Shown: piece by piece, positions 7,611 through 16,504 of the stretch
Numbering within the stretch: position 1 is the first letter of the stretch
Layout of the letters: every line of letters begins with the position of its first letter
Assembly: GCF_006636215.1 (NCBI RefSeq)
Contig: NZ_VIFM01000087.1
Coordinates: 1-38,740, forward strand
DNA from: Myxococcus llanfairpwllgwyngyllgogerychwyrndrobwllllantysiliogogogochensis
GTDB lineage: Bacteria; Myxococcota; Myxococcia; Myxococcales; Myxococcaceae
DNA length: 38,740 nt
Direction: 5' to 3'
Translations under genes and position numbers: made by a program
The notes under the pieces: generated by a model
Told to the model about the DNA's origin: nothing
Databases searched by the model: none
What the model saw: the letters and a program-made list of their open reading frames with translations, nothing else

Positions 7611-8111
7611 CTATCCGGCCGCCCTGCGCAGGGCGTCGAGGTCGAGCTTCTTCATCTTCAACATCGCCTCCGTCACGCGGCGGGACTTCTCCGAGTCCGG
7701 GCCCGCGAGCAGTCGAACGAGCTCGGTGGGCACCACCTGCCACGACACGCCGAAGCGGTCCTTGAGCCAGCCACATTGCTGGGCGCGCTCGTCACCGCCT
7801 TCGGACAGGCGTGACCAGTAGTGGTCCACCTCCGCCTGCGACTCGCAGTTCACTACCAACGACAGGGCCTCCGTGAACTTGAAGTGGGGACCTCCGTTGA
7901 TGGCCACGAAGTCCTGGCCGTCGAGCTGGAACTCGAGGGTCATCACCGCGCCAAGGGGCTGACCGCTCACCTTCGCGCTCGGCTCGTTGTAGCGCGTCGT
8001 CGTGACGACTCGCGAGTTCGGGAAGACCGACGTGTAGAGCGCGACGGCGGCCTCCGTCTGCTTCTGGTCGGGGAACCACAGGAACGGGGTGATGCGCTGG
8101 AACTTGGACAT
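7611..8111 (-). CDS. PhnB-like VOC family protein
   Basis: The ATG at 8111 has AAGGAG eight bases upstream and matches the usual family start (MSKFQRITPFLWF); the longer frame from 8204 is not supported. The 166-residue product has the paired beta-alpha-beta-beta-beta units of the vicinal-oxygen-chelate fold: FLWFPDQKQTEAAVALYTSV near the N-terminus, AVMTLEFQLDGQDFVAINGG in the middle, and DRFGVSWQVVPTELVRLL towards the end. Such proteins are often annotated as 3-demethylubiquinone-9 3-methyltransferase-like, but that activity is not established for them. Substrate unknown. It appears monocistronic. Confidence 0.85.
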   Translation of the reverse strand: MSKFQRITPFLWFPDQKQTEAAVALYTSVFPNSRVVTTTRYNEPSAKVSGQPLGAVMTLEFQLDGQDFVAINGGPHFKFTEALSLVVNCESQAEVDHYWSRLSEGGDERAQQCGWLKDRFGVSWQVVPTELVRLLAGPDSEKSRRVTEAMLKMKKLDLDALRRAAG

Positions 8112-8270
8112 GAGCGGCTCCTTCGGGCTGTGCCTCAGGAGCAAACTGAACAGGGTCCGTGCACCCGGCTCGCCGCCGTGGCTTGAGAGCCCTTGAGCAG
8201 CCAATGGGTCGCCTGGCCGAGAGGAGCCGGGTGCTCGACGCGAGCGCGGGCCGGCTCCCCTCCCCTTCAG

Positions 8271-10307
8271 CTACTCAACCACGTGGACCGTGGCGGTGGT
8301 GCTCGCCACGATGCCGACTTCGTCCTGGAAGAGCTCCAGGCCCACCGTGTGGGTGCCCTGGGCATTCGCGGGAATGGCCTTCGTCATCGTGAAGGTGAAG
8401 TCGCCACCCGGCGGCAGGTTCACGCCCCAGTCAGACCAGCTCGTGTCCCAGCCCGTCGTGTCGTTGTTCCAGAAGTCGTACCAGACCCAATTGCACGAAG
8501 CGGAGTCGTGGTTCTGCACGTACACCGTCCAGGTGACGTCCGTGCCCGGCGCCGCCGTCACCGCCGTGGGCGAGAGCGTGAGCGTGGGAGTCGCGGAGAT
8601 ACAGCGCTCGACGACCTCCTGCGCGGCCGTGCCCCTCACGGTATGGCCATTGCGCGTGACGTCCACGCCCGTGGTGTACGTCCCCGGCGCCGCGGCGTAC
8701 GGCGTGTAGAGCTGGAGCGTCAGCGACGTCGAACCCGACGCGGCGATGGTGCGCTGCGCGGGCAGCGGGTCGGAGCTCCAGCCCGGCGGGAGGATGGCCG
8801 CGAGCTGGAAGACGCTCGGGGTACAGCCCACCGAGTCACGATTGATGATGAGCAGCTCCACCTCGGGGCGGCTTCCAGGCCAGACGGTGGGCTCGAAGGG
8901 CGTCACCTCGACCTCGGGCGCGGCTCGGATGCAGGCGGCCTGACGGTACTGGAGGGTCACCGTGAGCGCGGTGCTGGTGGCGGAGACGACCGTCACGGAG
9001 AGGTTGCTGTACGGGTCTTCCCACGTCGTGCCCGGCAGCAAGGCCGGGTCGCTCCAGGACGCGGTCCCCGGCGTGAAGTCGAGCAGGTGCGTGCCATCCC
9101 GCGTGTCCGCGTCCTCGTAGTGGATGAGCGCGCCACCGAACACCTGGGACGGCAGCGTCGACTCGTAGCTGCCCACCTGCTGGCGGTACTCCAGCCACAG
9201 CCACGCGTCATTGCCCTGCCCCCTTCGCACCTTGAGGGCCTTCACGCCGCCTGACGCCACCACCGGCGCGAGCGTGAAGGTGCCTCCCACGCCATCCACC
9301 TGGACCACCGAGGACGGAGCCAGCCAGCCGATGCGCGCCTTGTGAGGCACCGCGTAGTGGCCCAGGTTCCAACGACCCATGGTGGAGAAGACGTCGCCGT
9401 ACTCGTCCAGCGTGCCCGCCAGGTTCAGCAGCGACAGCGGCTCCGCGCCGAAGTCGCGCGTCTGCGAGTGGTTCAGCGACAGGTTGTGCCCCGCCTCGTG
9501 CGTGATGAGCTGCACGGCGCTGTCGTGGGTGTTCATCGACTGCGCGACGAGCCACGCGGTGGACGCCGTCACGGTGCCGTCCGGCGTCGCGACCTGACCG
9601 CAGGACAACGTGGCCAGCCCCCCGTAGTAGCAGCCCGCCTGCGGACGCGGGTGGACGATGAAGATGCGGTCATATTGCGTGAAGTCGACGTCCGCGTCGG
9701 CCGCCTGGAGCGCGGCCGTGCGCATCGCGTCCGACTCCTCGCAGGCATAGGCGCGGTCCAGCGTGTACCAGCCCACCACGTCACCTGTCGTCGTGGTGCG
9801 CCCCTCGGAGACCTCGCTCCAGTACCCCGCCAGCGAGCGGCGCGTGGTGGAGAAGAAGGCCTCCTCCATCCCTTGCGGCGTGTTCGAGGGAGTGGCCATG
9901 CCAGGGAACGCCGCCATGATGACCAGGCTGCGCTGCACACCGGTGACACCACACGTCCCCAGCGTGGAGCTGGCGGACCGGGTCCGCGTGTCCACCTCCA
10001 CCGATTGAGCGACGAGCTGGCGCGCCGTCTTCTGTCCACGCAGCTTCACGTGCAGGCCACTGCGCAGGCCCTTCGGCGCGTCGCCCTTGAACACCACCGG
10101 GTGACGCTCGCGACCGGTGACGAGGACGTACTCCTCATGAGAGGCGTCGAGCGAGGGCGCATCCACCACCCGGACCTCCAACTCGCCCTCCCACGCCTCC
10201 TCGCGCGACACCTGCTCCGGTGTTTGAGCCTCTTCGGATGAAACACAACCCTGAATGCCACAGGCCGCGAACCACACGGCCGCCACCATGTTCCACGTGC
10301 GGGACAT
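8271..10307 (-). CDS. Secreted zinc metalloprotease (M6/M11-like)
   Basis: ATG 10307 is chosen because GGAGGCGAG directly precedes it and a signal sequence follows (FAACGIQGC; probable lipidated Cys21). The product has 678 residues. The zinc motif is HEAGHNLSLNH (His270, Glu271, His274, His280), the HExxHxxxxxH pattern of metzincins such as gametolysin, followed by DEYGDVFSTMG near 301-311, which supplies the Met-turn. Residues 22-115 may be a propeptide. From about 480 to 678 there are two beta-sandwich modules of the NEW3/CARDB kind (repeating L-x-P-x-x-W/G-x-x and P-x-x-A-x-G-T-x-T/H-x-V-G). Likely role is extracellular proteolysis for predation or nutrient supply. It follows fdhA on the same strand, but a hairpin separates them. 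Confidence 0.85.
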   Translation of the reverse strand: MSRTWNMVAAVWFAACGIQGCVSSEEAQTPEQVSREEAWEGELEVRVVDAPSLDASHEEYVLVTGRERHPVVFKGDAPKGLRSGLHVKLRGQKTARQLVAQSVEVDTRTRSASSTLGTCGVTGVQRSLVIMAAFPGMATPSNTPQGMEEAFFSTTRRSLAGYWSEVSEGRTTTTGDVVGWYTLDRAYACEESDAMRTAALQAADADVDFTQYDRIFIVHPRPQAGCYYGGLATLSCGQVATPDGTVTASTAWLVAQSMNTHDSAVQLITHEAGHNLSLNHSQTRDFGAEPLSLLNLAGTLDEYGDVFSTMGRWNLGHYAVPHKARIGWLAPSSVVQVDGVGGTFTLAPVVASGGVKALKVRRGQGNDAWLWLEYRQQVGSYESTLPSQVFGGALIHYEDADTRDGTHLLDFTPGTASWSDPALLPGTTWEDPYSNLSVTVVSATSTALTVTLQYRQAACIRAAPEVEVTPFEPTVWPGSRPEVELLIINRDSVGCTPSVFQLAAILPPGWSSDPLPAQRTIAASGSTSLTLQLYTPYAAAPGTYTTGVDVTRNGHTVRGTAAQEVVERCISATPTLTLSPTAVTAAPGTDVTWTVYVQNHDSASCNWVWYDFWNNDTTGWDTSWSDWGVNLPPGGDFTFTMTKAIPANAQGTHTVGLELFQDEVGIVASTTATVHVVE

Positions 10308-10426
10308 CTCGCCTCCGGCGAACGGCGTCCCCGAGCGTGTGTCGCCCGAGGAGCGCCGCGCGCCTTGTGCCCCCGCCCGCACGCGGTGGCAACAGCGCAG
10401 GTGGAGGGCACGAGGAATTCACCCGG

Positions 10427-10455
10427 GGGCACGTGGCGAGCCGTCGCACGTGCCC
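10427..10455. terminator. Terminator downstream of fdhA
   Basis: Stem GGGCACGT/ACGTGCCC extended by GCGA/TCGC with one bulged G and a gccg loop, 31 bases past the fdhA stop on the minus strand. It probably uncouples fdhA from the protease gene. The rest of the 179-base gap shows no clear promoter. Confidence 0.6.
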
Positions 10456-10486
10456 ACGTGGAGGAAGACGTCCCTGGTCGCGGGAC

Positions 10487-11689
10487 TCAGGCGGACTTCT
10501 TCTTCAACATCCCATGCGGGTCGATGACGAACTTGCGAGCCACGCCCGTGTCGAACTCGTGGTAGCCGCGCGGCGCGTCGTCGAGCGAGATGACGGTGGC
10601 GTTGACGGCCTTCGCGATGGGCAGCCGGCCGTGGAGGATGGCCTGCATGAGCTGGCGGTTGTAGCGCAGCACGGGCGTCTGCCCCGTGAAGAACCGATGG
10701 GACTTGGCCCAGCCCAACCCGAAGCGCATGCGCAGGTTGCCCTGCTTCGCGGCCTCGTCCTTGGAGCCCGGGTCCTCGGTGACGTAGAGCCCGGGGATGC
10801 CGATGCCACCCGCCGCGCGGGTAATCGCCATCAGGGAGTTGAGCACCGTGGCGGGAGCTTCCGTGGTGGCCTGGGCGCCATGGCCGCGCGCCTCGAAGCC
10901 CACGGCGTCCACGGAGGCATCCACCTCCGGCACACCGACGACCGCTTCAATCAGCTCCTCGAGCTTGTCGCTCTTGGTCAGGTCGATGGGCTCGAAGCCG
11001 GAGGCCTTCGCGTGCTTCAGCCGCTCCGGGTTCATGTCACCCACCATCACCACCGCCGCGCCCAGCACATGCGCGGAGGCCGCCGCCGCGAGCCCCACGG
11101 GACCGGCACCCGCGACGTACACCGTGGAGCCGACACCGACGCCCGCCATGACGGCACCATGGAAGCCCGTGGGGAGGATGTCCGACAGCATGGTCAGGTC
11201 GAGAATCTTCTCCAGCGCCTGCGCCTTGTCCGGGAAGCGGATGAGGTTGAAGTCCGCGTAGGGGACCATGACGTACTCGGCCTGTCCGCCCACCCAGCCG
11301 CCCATGTCCACGTAGCCGTAGGCGCCGCCCGCGCGGCCCTTGTTGACGTTGAGGCACACGCCCGTCTGCTGCTCACGACACGTGCGACAGCGACCACAGG
11401 CGACGTTGAAGGGCACGGTGACGAGGTCGCCGATGGCGAGGTACTCGACGTCCTTGCCCTTCTCGATGATTTCTCCGGTGATTTCGTGGCCGAGCACCAG
11501 GCCCTTCGGCGCAGTGGTGCGTCCGCGCACCATGTGCTGGTCCGAGCCACAGATGTTGGTGGAGACCACCTTGAGGATGACCCCGTGCTCGATGGATTTC
11601 CCCTCGGGGTTCACCATCTTCGGGTAGTCGATGGAGCGCACCTCCACCTTTCCGGGACCCAGATAGACGACGCCGCGATTGCTGGCCAT
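10487..11689 (-). CDS. fdhA: Glutathione-independent formaldehyde dehydrogenase
   Basis: A 400-residue zinc-dependent medium-chain dehydrogenase closely resembling Pseudomonas putida FdhA along its whole length; it oxidises formaldehyde to formate with tightly bound NAD in the cytoplasm. Catalytic zinc ligands appear as Cys47 (NICGSDQH), His68 (LGHE) and Asp170 (LSDILPTG). Structural zinc ligands are Cys98, Cys101, Cys104 and Cys112. The Rossmann motif GAGPVGL is at 194-200. FdhA-specific segments such as GGAYGYVDMGGW, VDAVGFEARGHG and FGLGWAKSH are all present. The start is supported by GGAGGAGT. The gene is closed by the hairpin at 10427-10455. Its upstream gap (11690-11887) has no recognisable promoter. 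Confidence 0.95.
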   Translation of the reverse strand: MASNRGVVYLGPGKVEVRSIDYPKMVNPEGKSIEHGVILKVVSTNICGSDQHMVRGRTTAPKGLVLGHEITGEIIEKGKDVEYLAIGDLVTVPFNVACGRCRTCREQQTGVCLNVNKGRAGGAYGYVDMGGWVGGQAEYVMVPYADFNLIRFPDKAQALEKILDLTMLSDILPTGFHGAVMAGVGVGSTVYVAGAGPVGLAAAASAHVLGAAVVMVGDMNPERLKHAKASGFEPIDLTKSDKLEELIEAVVGVPEVDASVDAVGFEARGHGAQATTEAPATVLNSLMAITRAAGGIGIPGLYVTEDPGSKDEAAKQGNLRMRFGLGWAKSHRFFTGQTPVLRYNRQLMQAILHGRLPIAKAVNATVISLDDAPRGYHEFDTGVARKFVIDPHGMLKKKSA

Positions 11690-11887
11690 GAGCGGACTCC
11701 TCCGATGCGGCCCGGCCGTGCCGCGCCGCGTGCAAAGTCCGGTTAAGGCTGGTGACCCTCCGACTCACTGGCACGCAGGGGCGTGGGGGCCATGAAGGGT
11801 GTGCCCTCTCGTCTGCCCTCCTGCCCTTCGACTCAGTCCGGATTATCGCGGCTCGAGGGAGCCCTTCCGTGCGCTCGGCGCTGGTCG

Positions 11888-13474
11888 TCAGAACCGCGCG
11901 GGCGAGGAGAAGTCCAGACGCTCCCCTGAAGCAGGGTGGGTGAAGTCGAGCCCCTCTGCGTGAAGCATCAGCCGCGAGTCTTCGACGCCAAAGCGCGCGT
12001 CTCCGACGAGGGGCAGGCCCAGCCCCAACGGATGCGCGGCATGGATGCGCAATTGCATCGCATGACGCGTCCGGGGCCAGAGCAGCACGCGTGTGCGCGA
12101 CTCGCTTCGCTCCGTGACACGCCACTCCGTCACGGCCTGCTTGCCGTGATTCGGGTTCGCGAGCGTTTCAAGGGCACCTGACGTCGTGCCTCGCAAGGGC
12201 ACGTCGATACGGCCCTGCTCGACGGCGACGAGTCCTTCGACCCAGGCGACGTGCCGGTGCTCGGCTTCGCCACGCGCGAGCTGGCGCTGGAGCGCGGACT
12301 GGGTCGCGGTGTCCCGGGCAATCACCTGGAGGCCCGACACCTCTGACTCCAGCTCGTGGACGAAGCGCGCGGCGCTCAGATCCGGGAAGCGTGGCAGGAG
12401 TCTGACAAGCACCGAGTCGCGCGTGGGTGAATGCCGGCCCGGCACCGATGGCAAGCCGTGGGGCTTGTCGACCACGAGCAACGCCGCGTCCTCGTGCAGC
12501 ACGCGGAGCACGTCCTCGTCGCGGGACGTGACTGGCGAAGCGGGCGCGGGGTCCACGGCCAGGCCCTCCAGCATGAACGGCAGCACTGTTCCGCACTTGT
12601 TGTCACACGCCGGGTAATACGCACCCGACCGACGGCCTCCTCCGAGCGGCTCCGCGCCCCACCAGAACTCCGCGAGCGCCAGGGGCTTGAATCCGTGACG
12701 GTACGCGCAGGCCAGCAGCTTGGGCGCGGCGCAATCTCCCGCGCCTCCCGGCGGCGGACGCGGCGCGAACAGCGCGGCCATGGACCGCTGCCCGCCTCTC
12801 GCGTTGGGGACCGCGAAGCCCTGCGACAGTTGACGCCAGAGGGCTCGGGAACGCTCGGCCCGCTCGTGCGCGACCTCGCTCCGGCGCGATTGGAGTTCCC
12901 TCAACTCGGCCTTTCGTCCTCGGGGCTCCTGGGCGAGGCGTGCGCATTGCTCCGTCAGCTCCGCGTGCCTCCGTCCCAGTTCGGCCAGCTCCGCCTCACC
13001 CTCGGGCCAGAACGCGGCGCGCGCCACGGGGTCGAACACGGGCGGGACGAAGCCCTCCACGTCCCAAGAGCCGCCCAACATCCCGGAGAACGCGCACAAG
13101 TACCCCAGCCGTCCTTCCGGCGCCGCGACGACCAGCACTCCGAACATCTTGCCGCCACCGGGCCACCACAACTCCTCCCACCGCGCATGCTCGCGCCGCA
13201 GTCGCTGTTGCAACGCCTCCGCGGCCAGACGGGCCAGTCGCACCGGGGGGCCTGACTCGAATGGGCTGGGGAGGCGCGCCGGCACGTCGCCAGGAAGCGG
13301 CGGTGCGTCGAAGTACAGCAGGGTCTGGGAGAAACGCGCCTCGCTCACGGTGATACCCGCGTCGGCATCTATCAGGTCCAGGCACCCGCGTGCGGAAAGC
13401 GGGAAAACGTGTGTCGCGGCAGGAGGCCAGGGACGCCAGTGGGAACTGGTGGACACACGACGTGCGGGGCGCAC
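11888..13474 (-). CDS. RluA-type pseudouridine synthase homologue, catalytic Asp replaced
   Basis: Up to 528 residues; starts are uncertain (GTG 13474, GTG 13456) and none has a good ribosome site. The N-terminal half belongs to the long RluA-like subfamily: LPSPFESGPP near 68, a charged coiled-coil at about 155-220, then KLLACAYRHGFKPLALAEFWWG and YYPACDNKCG with a C-x3-C pair. The C-terminal half (about 325-528) is the synthase domain: LLVVDKPHGLPSVPG, then VHELESEVSGL at 372-382, then H-A-M-Q-L-R-I-H-A near the RNA-binding end. Family members have HRLD with Asp as nucleophile; here it reads His373-Glu-Leu-Glu376, read directly from the DNA. It may be inactive, altered or an RNA-binding remnant. 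It is divergent from the chemosensory operon. Confidence 0.8.
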   Translation of the reverse strand: MRPARRVSTSSHWRPWPPAATHVFPLSARGCLDLIDADAGITVSEARFSQTLLYFDAPPLPGDVPARLPSPFESGPPVRLARLAAEALQQRLRREHARWEELWWPGGGKMFGVLVVAAPEGRLGYLCAFSGMLGGSWDVEGFVPPVFDPVARAAFWPEGEAELAELGRRHAELTEQCARLAQEPRGRKAELRELQSRRSEVAHERAERSRALWRQLSQGFAVPNARGGQRSMAALFAPRPPPGGAGDCAAPKLLACAYRHGFKPLALAEFWWGAEPLGGGRRSGAYYPACDNKCGTVLPFMLEGLAVDPAPASPVTSRDEDVLRVLHEDAALLVVDKPHGLPSVPGRHSPTRDSVLVRLLPRFPDLSAARFVHELESEVSGLQVIARDTATQSALQRQLARGEAEHRHVAWVEGLVAVEQGRIDVPLRGTTSGALETLANPNHGKQAVTEWRVTERSESRTRVLLWPRTRHAMQLRIHAAHPLGLGLPLVGDARFGVEDSRLMLHAEGLDFTHPASGERLDFSSPARF

Positions 13475-13518
13475 GCCGTGTTCGACAGCCCGCAGGACAG
13501 CGTCTATGTCCCTCCCAC

Positions 13519-13992
13519 ATGGTGCCCGCTCCGCGAGAGGTGCTGCTGTTCACCCTGGAAGGCCAGCGCTACGGCCTCCCCATGGAGGACGTGCGAGAGC
13601 TGATTCGCGCCGTGCGCCTGACACCGCTGCCCCGCGCACCCGATGTCGTCGAAGGCCTGCTCAACCTGCATGGCCAGTTGCTCCCCGTGCTGGACCTGCG
13701 CCGGCGCTTCCGTCACCCGGCACGTCCCCTCTCGGCGCTCGACCACCTCATCATCGCCCAGGCGGGCCCGCGTCAGGTCGCGCTGCGCGTGGACCGCGCC
13801 GAGGGCCTGCGCGTGCTCGCTCCAGGCGAATGGGATGAGACGCCCCGCGAGCTGCCCGGCGTGGGCTACGTGGCCGGCGCCGCCAAGCTGGAAGACGGAC
13901 TGGTCCTGGTCCATGACCTGCGCGGCTTTCTCTCCGAGGCCGAGGCGCTGGAGCTGGACACGGCGCTCGCCACCTCGACGGAGCGTCCGTGA
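13519..13992 (+). CDS. CheW-type adaptor, first gene of chemosensory operon
   Basis: A 157-residue CheW domain coupling the MCP to CheA in the signalling array. The sequence begins REVLLFTLEGQRYGLPMEDV and continues with VEGLLNLHGQLLPVLDLRRR, the conserved hydrophobic core and CheA/MCP contact region, and ends in LEDGLVLVHDLRGFLS. The frame extends upstream to 13390, but ATG 13519 gives the normal family start; no Shine-Dalgarno is visible, so the start is tentative. It overlaps the CheR gene by four bases (GTGA). In Wsp terms it corresponds to WspB. Confidence 0.9.
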   Translation: MVPAPREVLLFTLEGQRYGLPMEDVRELIRAVRLTPLPRAPDVVEGLLNLHGQLLPVLDLRRRFRHPARPLSALDHLIIAQAGPRQVALRVDRAEGLRVLAPGEWDETPRELPGVGYVAGAAKLEDGLVLVHDLRGFLSEAEALELDTALATSTERP

Positions 13993-15893
13993 GGCAAGGG
14001 CCGTGGAGCCACGAGGGCTACCCCGCCGTGCTCGCGCTCGTCGAGGAGCGCGCCGGCCTGGCCCCGCCGAGCTGCCCCGCCTCCGCCGAGGAAGGCATCT
14101 CTCGCGCCATGGCTCGCGCCGGCGTGAGTGACTTCGACGAGTATCGCGCGCGCATCACCTCCGACTCCGCCGCGATGGATGACCTCCTCACCGAGCTCAC
14201 CATCGGCGAGACGTACTTCTTCCGCACCCCCGAGCACTTCGAGTTCCTGCGCCGCGTGGTCCTGCCCGCGCTCCGGGAACGCCATGGCCCGGACTACACC
14301 GTGAAGATGTGGAGCGCGGCCTGCTCGTCCGGCGAGGAGCCCTATTCGATGGCGGCCCTGCTGATGAGCGAAGGCTGGGGCGAACACATGGCGGTGTATG
14401 CCACCGATGTGTCTCGCGCCTCGCTCGCGCGGGCTCGACGCGGGCACTACGGCGAGTGGTCCATGCGGGGCCCGTGGGCTGAACGGATGCGGGTCCACCT
14501 TCGCCCCGAGGGCCGGCAGTACGTCCTGTCGCCCGAGGTGAAGCAACGCGTGCGGTTCAGCTACCTGAACCTCGCACTCGATACGTGGCCGTCGCCGGAT
14601 TCGGGCATCTGGAAGCTGGACGTCGTCTTCTGTCGCAACGTCCTCATCTACTTCAACGGCTCCACCATCGAGGCCGTGGCCCGCCGACTCCACGCTTCGC
14701 TGGGTGAAGGCGGTGTCCTCTTCACCGGACCTTCGGACCCACCGCTCGGAGGGCTCGCTCCGCTGGAGCCCGTCCTCACCGAGTGGGGCGTGTTCTACCG
14801 ACGGCTCCCCCCCGGCACCACCGTGGCCGTCCCCGATGCGTCGCCGTTCGGTGACCGGGGGCGGATGACGGTGCCGCCTTCCGGCGGAGGCCACCCCGCG
14901 CATTCGGGTGAGGGCGGCGTGGGTACCGCACCCGGAGGAAGTGCGCGCACCGAGACAGGGGCTTCCGGCAGCACCACACGCTTCCCGGGCGGTGGAGCCG
15001 CGAGCCCCTCCGGAGGCCGCGCGGGCGCTCCGGGCTCGGGCCCTTCGGGTGCGGCGACAGGCATCGGCACCTCTGGATTCGCTCCGGGCTCGGGCGCGGC
15101 GACAGGCAGCGGCGCCCCTGGCTTCGCTCCCGGTTCGGGCACGACGACAGGCACCCCCGGATTCCCTCCAGGCCCGGGTACATCGGGCACGACTCCCGGA
15201 CGAGGCTCGGGCTCCACGAGCGCGGGCACGGCGGGAACGACTCACGGACGAGGCACGGGCCCCACGAGCGCGGGCACGGCGGGCGCGGCTCACGGAAGCA
15301 ACGTCGGCGTGTCTGGCTTTGCACCAGGCGCGGGCACACCGGGTGCGATTCAGGGAACTGGGAGTCCCTCGCCTCGCGCTCCGAGCCCCTCCGAACTCTC
15401 CGCTGCCCGCCGCGCGCTGGAGCGCGGGGACTGGCGCGAGGCCGCGCTTCGCATGGGCGCGCTCGATTCAGACCCGGACACGGCCACCGCCGCCGTGCGC
15501 GCCATCGCGAACCTCGACGCCCAGGCCGCCGTCTACGCCAGCGCCGAGGCCGCCTCCCGCCATCCCCTCGTCCCCGACCTGCGCTACCTCGAAGCCCTGC
15601 TCCTCCTCGGCCAGGGACGTCTGCCCGACGCCGAGCGCTCCGTCCGTCAGGCCCTGTACCTGGAGCCCACCCTCGCCGTGGCGTGGCTCGTCCTGGGACG
15701 CGTGCTGCGCCGACTCGGTGACACCCCTGGCGCGCTCAAGGCCCTGCGCGAAGCAGAGGCCCTCTGTGAAGCCCTTCCTCCCGATGCCCCCCTGCCACTC
15801 GCGGAGGGAGAACACGCCCGGGACCTCGCACGCGCCGCGCGCGATGAACGCATCCGCTTGGAGAACCCCCTGACTGAAGGCAAGGCACCCTGA
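13989..15893 (+). CDS. CheR methyltransferase with C-terminal TPR region
   Basis: A 634-residue protein that methylates receptor glutamates using SAM. Residues 10-75 are the helical CheR N-domain, and TIGETYFFRTPEHF (71-84) is the family signature. SAM binding is at MWSAACSSGEEPYS (107-120), YATD (137-140) and FCRNVLIYF (214-222). Residues 276-465 are a Gly/Ser/Thr/Ala/Pro linker with loose repeats (GFAPGSG, TSAGTAG). Residues 466-634 form TPR-like helices (YLEALLLLGQGRLPDAERSV and following). CheR with C-terminal TPRs is the WspC arrangement, in which the TPR replaces pentapeptide docking; the MCP here indeed lacks an NWETF-like tail. GTG start overlaps the previous gene by four bases; the stop overlaps the next ATG by one. 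Confidence 0.95.
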   Translation: MRQGPWSHEGYPAVLALVEERAGLAPPSCPASAEEGISRAMARAGVSDFDEYRARITSDSAAMDDLLTELTIGETYFFRTPEHFEFLRRVVLPALRERHGPDYTVKMWSAACSSGEEPYSMAALLMSEGWGEHMAVYATDVSRASLARARRGHYGEWSMRGPWAERMRVHLRPEGRQYVLSPEVKQRVRFSYLNLALDTWPSPDSGIWKLDVVFCRNVLIYFNGSTIEAVARRLHASLGEGGVLFTGPSDPPLGGLAPLEPVLTEWGVFYRRLPPGTTVAVPDASPFGDRGRMTVPPSGGGHPAHSGEGGVGTAPGGSARTETGASGSTTRFPGGGAASPSGGRAGAPGSGPSGAATGIGTSGFAPGSGAATGSGAPGFAPGSGTTTGTPGFPPGPGTSGTTPGRGSGSTSAGTAGTTHGRGTGPTSAGTAGAAHGSNVGVSGFAPGAGTPGAIQGTGSPSPRAPSPSELSAARRALERGDWREAALRMGALDSDPDTATAAVRAIANLDAQAAVYASAEAASRHPLVPDLRYLEALLLLGQGRLPDAERSVRQALYLEPTLAVAWLVLGRVLRRLGDTPGALKALREAEALCEALPPDAPLPLAEGEHARDLARAARDERIRLENPLTEGKAP

Positions 15894-16504
15894 TGGCTGG
15901 CCCTCACGGCATCGACTGGGATTCCGTCCGCGCCCGGCTCGCGAACCTCGTGGCCTCTCGCGAAGCAGAAGGCGCCCTCAGCCCCGAGGCGGAGGCCGCG
16001 CTCCTCGACGAGCGCGCTCGCGTCTTGAGCCGCCCCCCCACGCCCGAGGTCGCTCCCGGCACCCTGCGCGAGATGGTGCGCTTTCGCGCCGCCAGCCAGA
16101 CCTACGCCCTGGAGTCACGCTTCGTGCTGGAGGTCGTCCGCGCCGCGGAGGTGGTGCCCCTGCCCGGCTCGCCTCCCACGCTGCGCGGGCTCACCCTGCT
16201 CCATGGCGAGGTCCTCCCCGTGGTGGAGCTCGCCCCGCTCTTCGGCCGCGCTCCGGCGGAGAGCTCGGGCCCCCTGCTGGTGCTGGGGACGAACCGGGCC
16301 GAGCTGGGCGTGCGCACCGAGGAAGTCCACGAAGTCACCCAGGTGTCGAGCCAGGACCTGTTGCCCGCCCCCGTCACCCTCGCGGATTCCGCCGGGGGAC
16401 TGGTGTTCGCGGCCGACAGGGACGGAACACTCTTGCTGGAGGGCGAGGCACTGCTGGGTGACAGTCGCCTCGTGTTCGATTTGTCCGACGAAGGAGTCGT
16501 ATGA
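15893..16504 (+). CDS. CheW-type adaptor with N-terminal extension
   Basis: 203 residues. The first 50 or so are helical and charged with no domain recognised; the CheW domain spans about 58-200 ([60 protein letters not shown]). Position and long N-terminus match WspD. Two different CheWs in one operon imply separate roles or a mixed array. Its ATG overlaps the CheR stop by one base and its stop overlaps the MCP start by four (ATGA). Confidence 0.9.
   Translation: MAGPHGIDWDSVRARLANLVASREAEGALSPEAEAALLDERARVLSRPPTPEVAPGTLREMVRFRAASQTYALESRFVLEVVRAAEVVPLPGSPPTLRGLTLLHGEVLPVVELAPLFGRAPAESSGPLLVLGTNRAELGVRTEEVHEVTQVSSQDLLPAPVTLADSAGGLVFAADRDGTLLLEGEALLGDSRLVFDLSDEGVV

Noticed and set aside
11849-11860. 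GATAAT on the minus strand as an fdhA -10 box
   Set aside because: It lies about 160 bases from the start codon and has no -35 element at the right distance.
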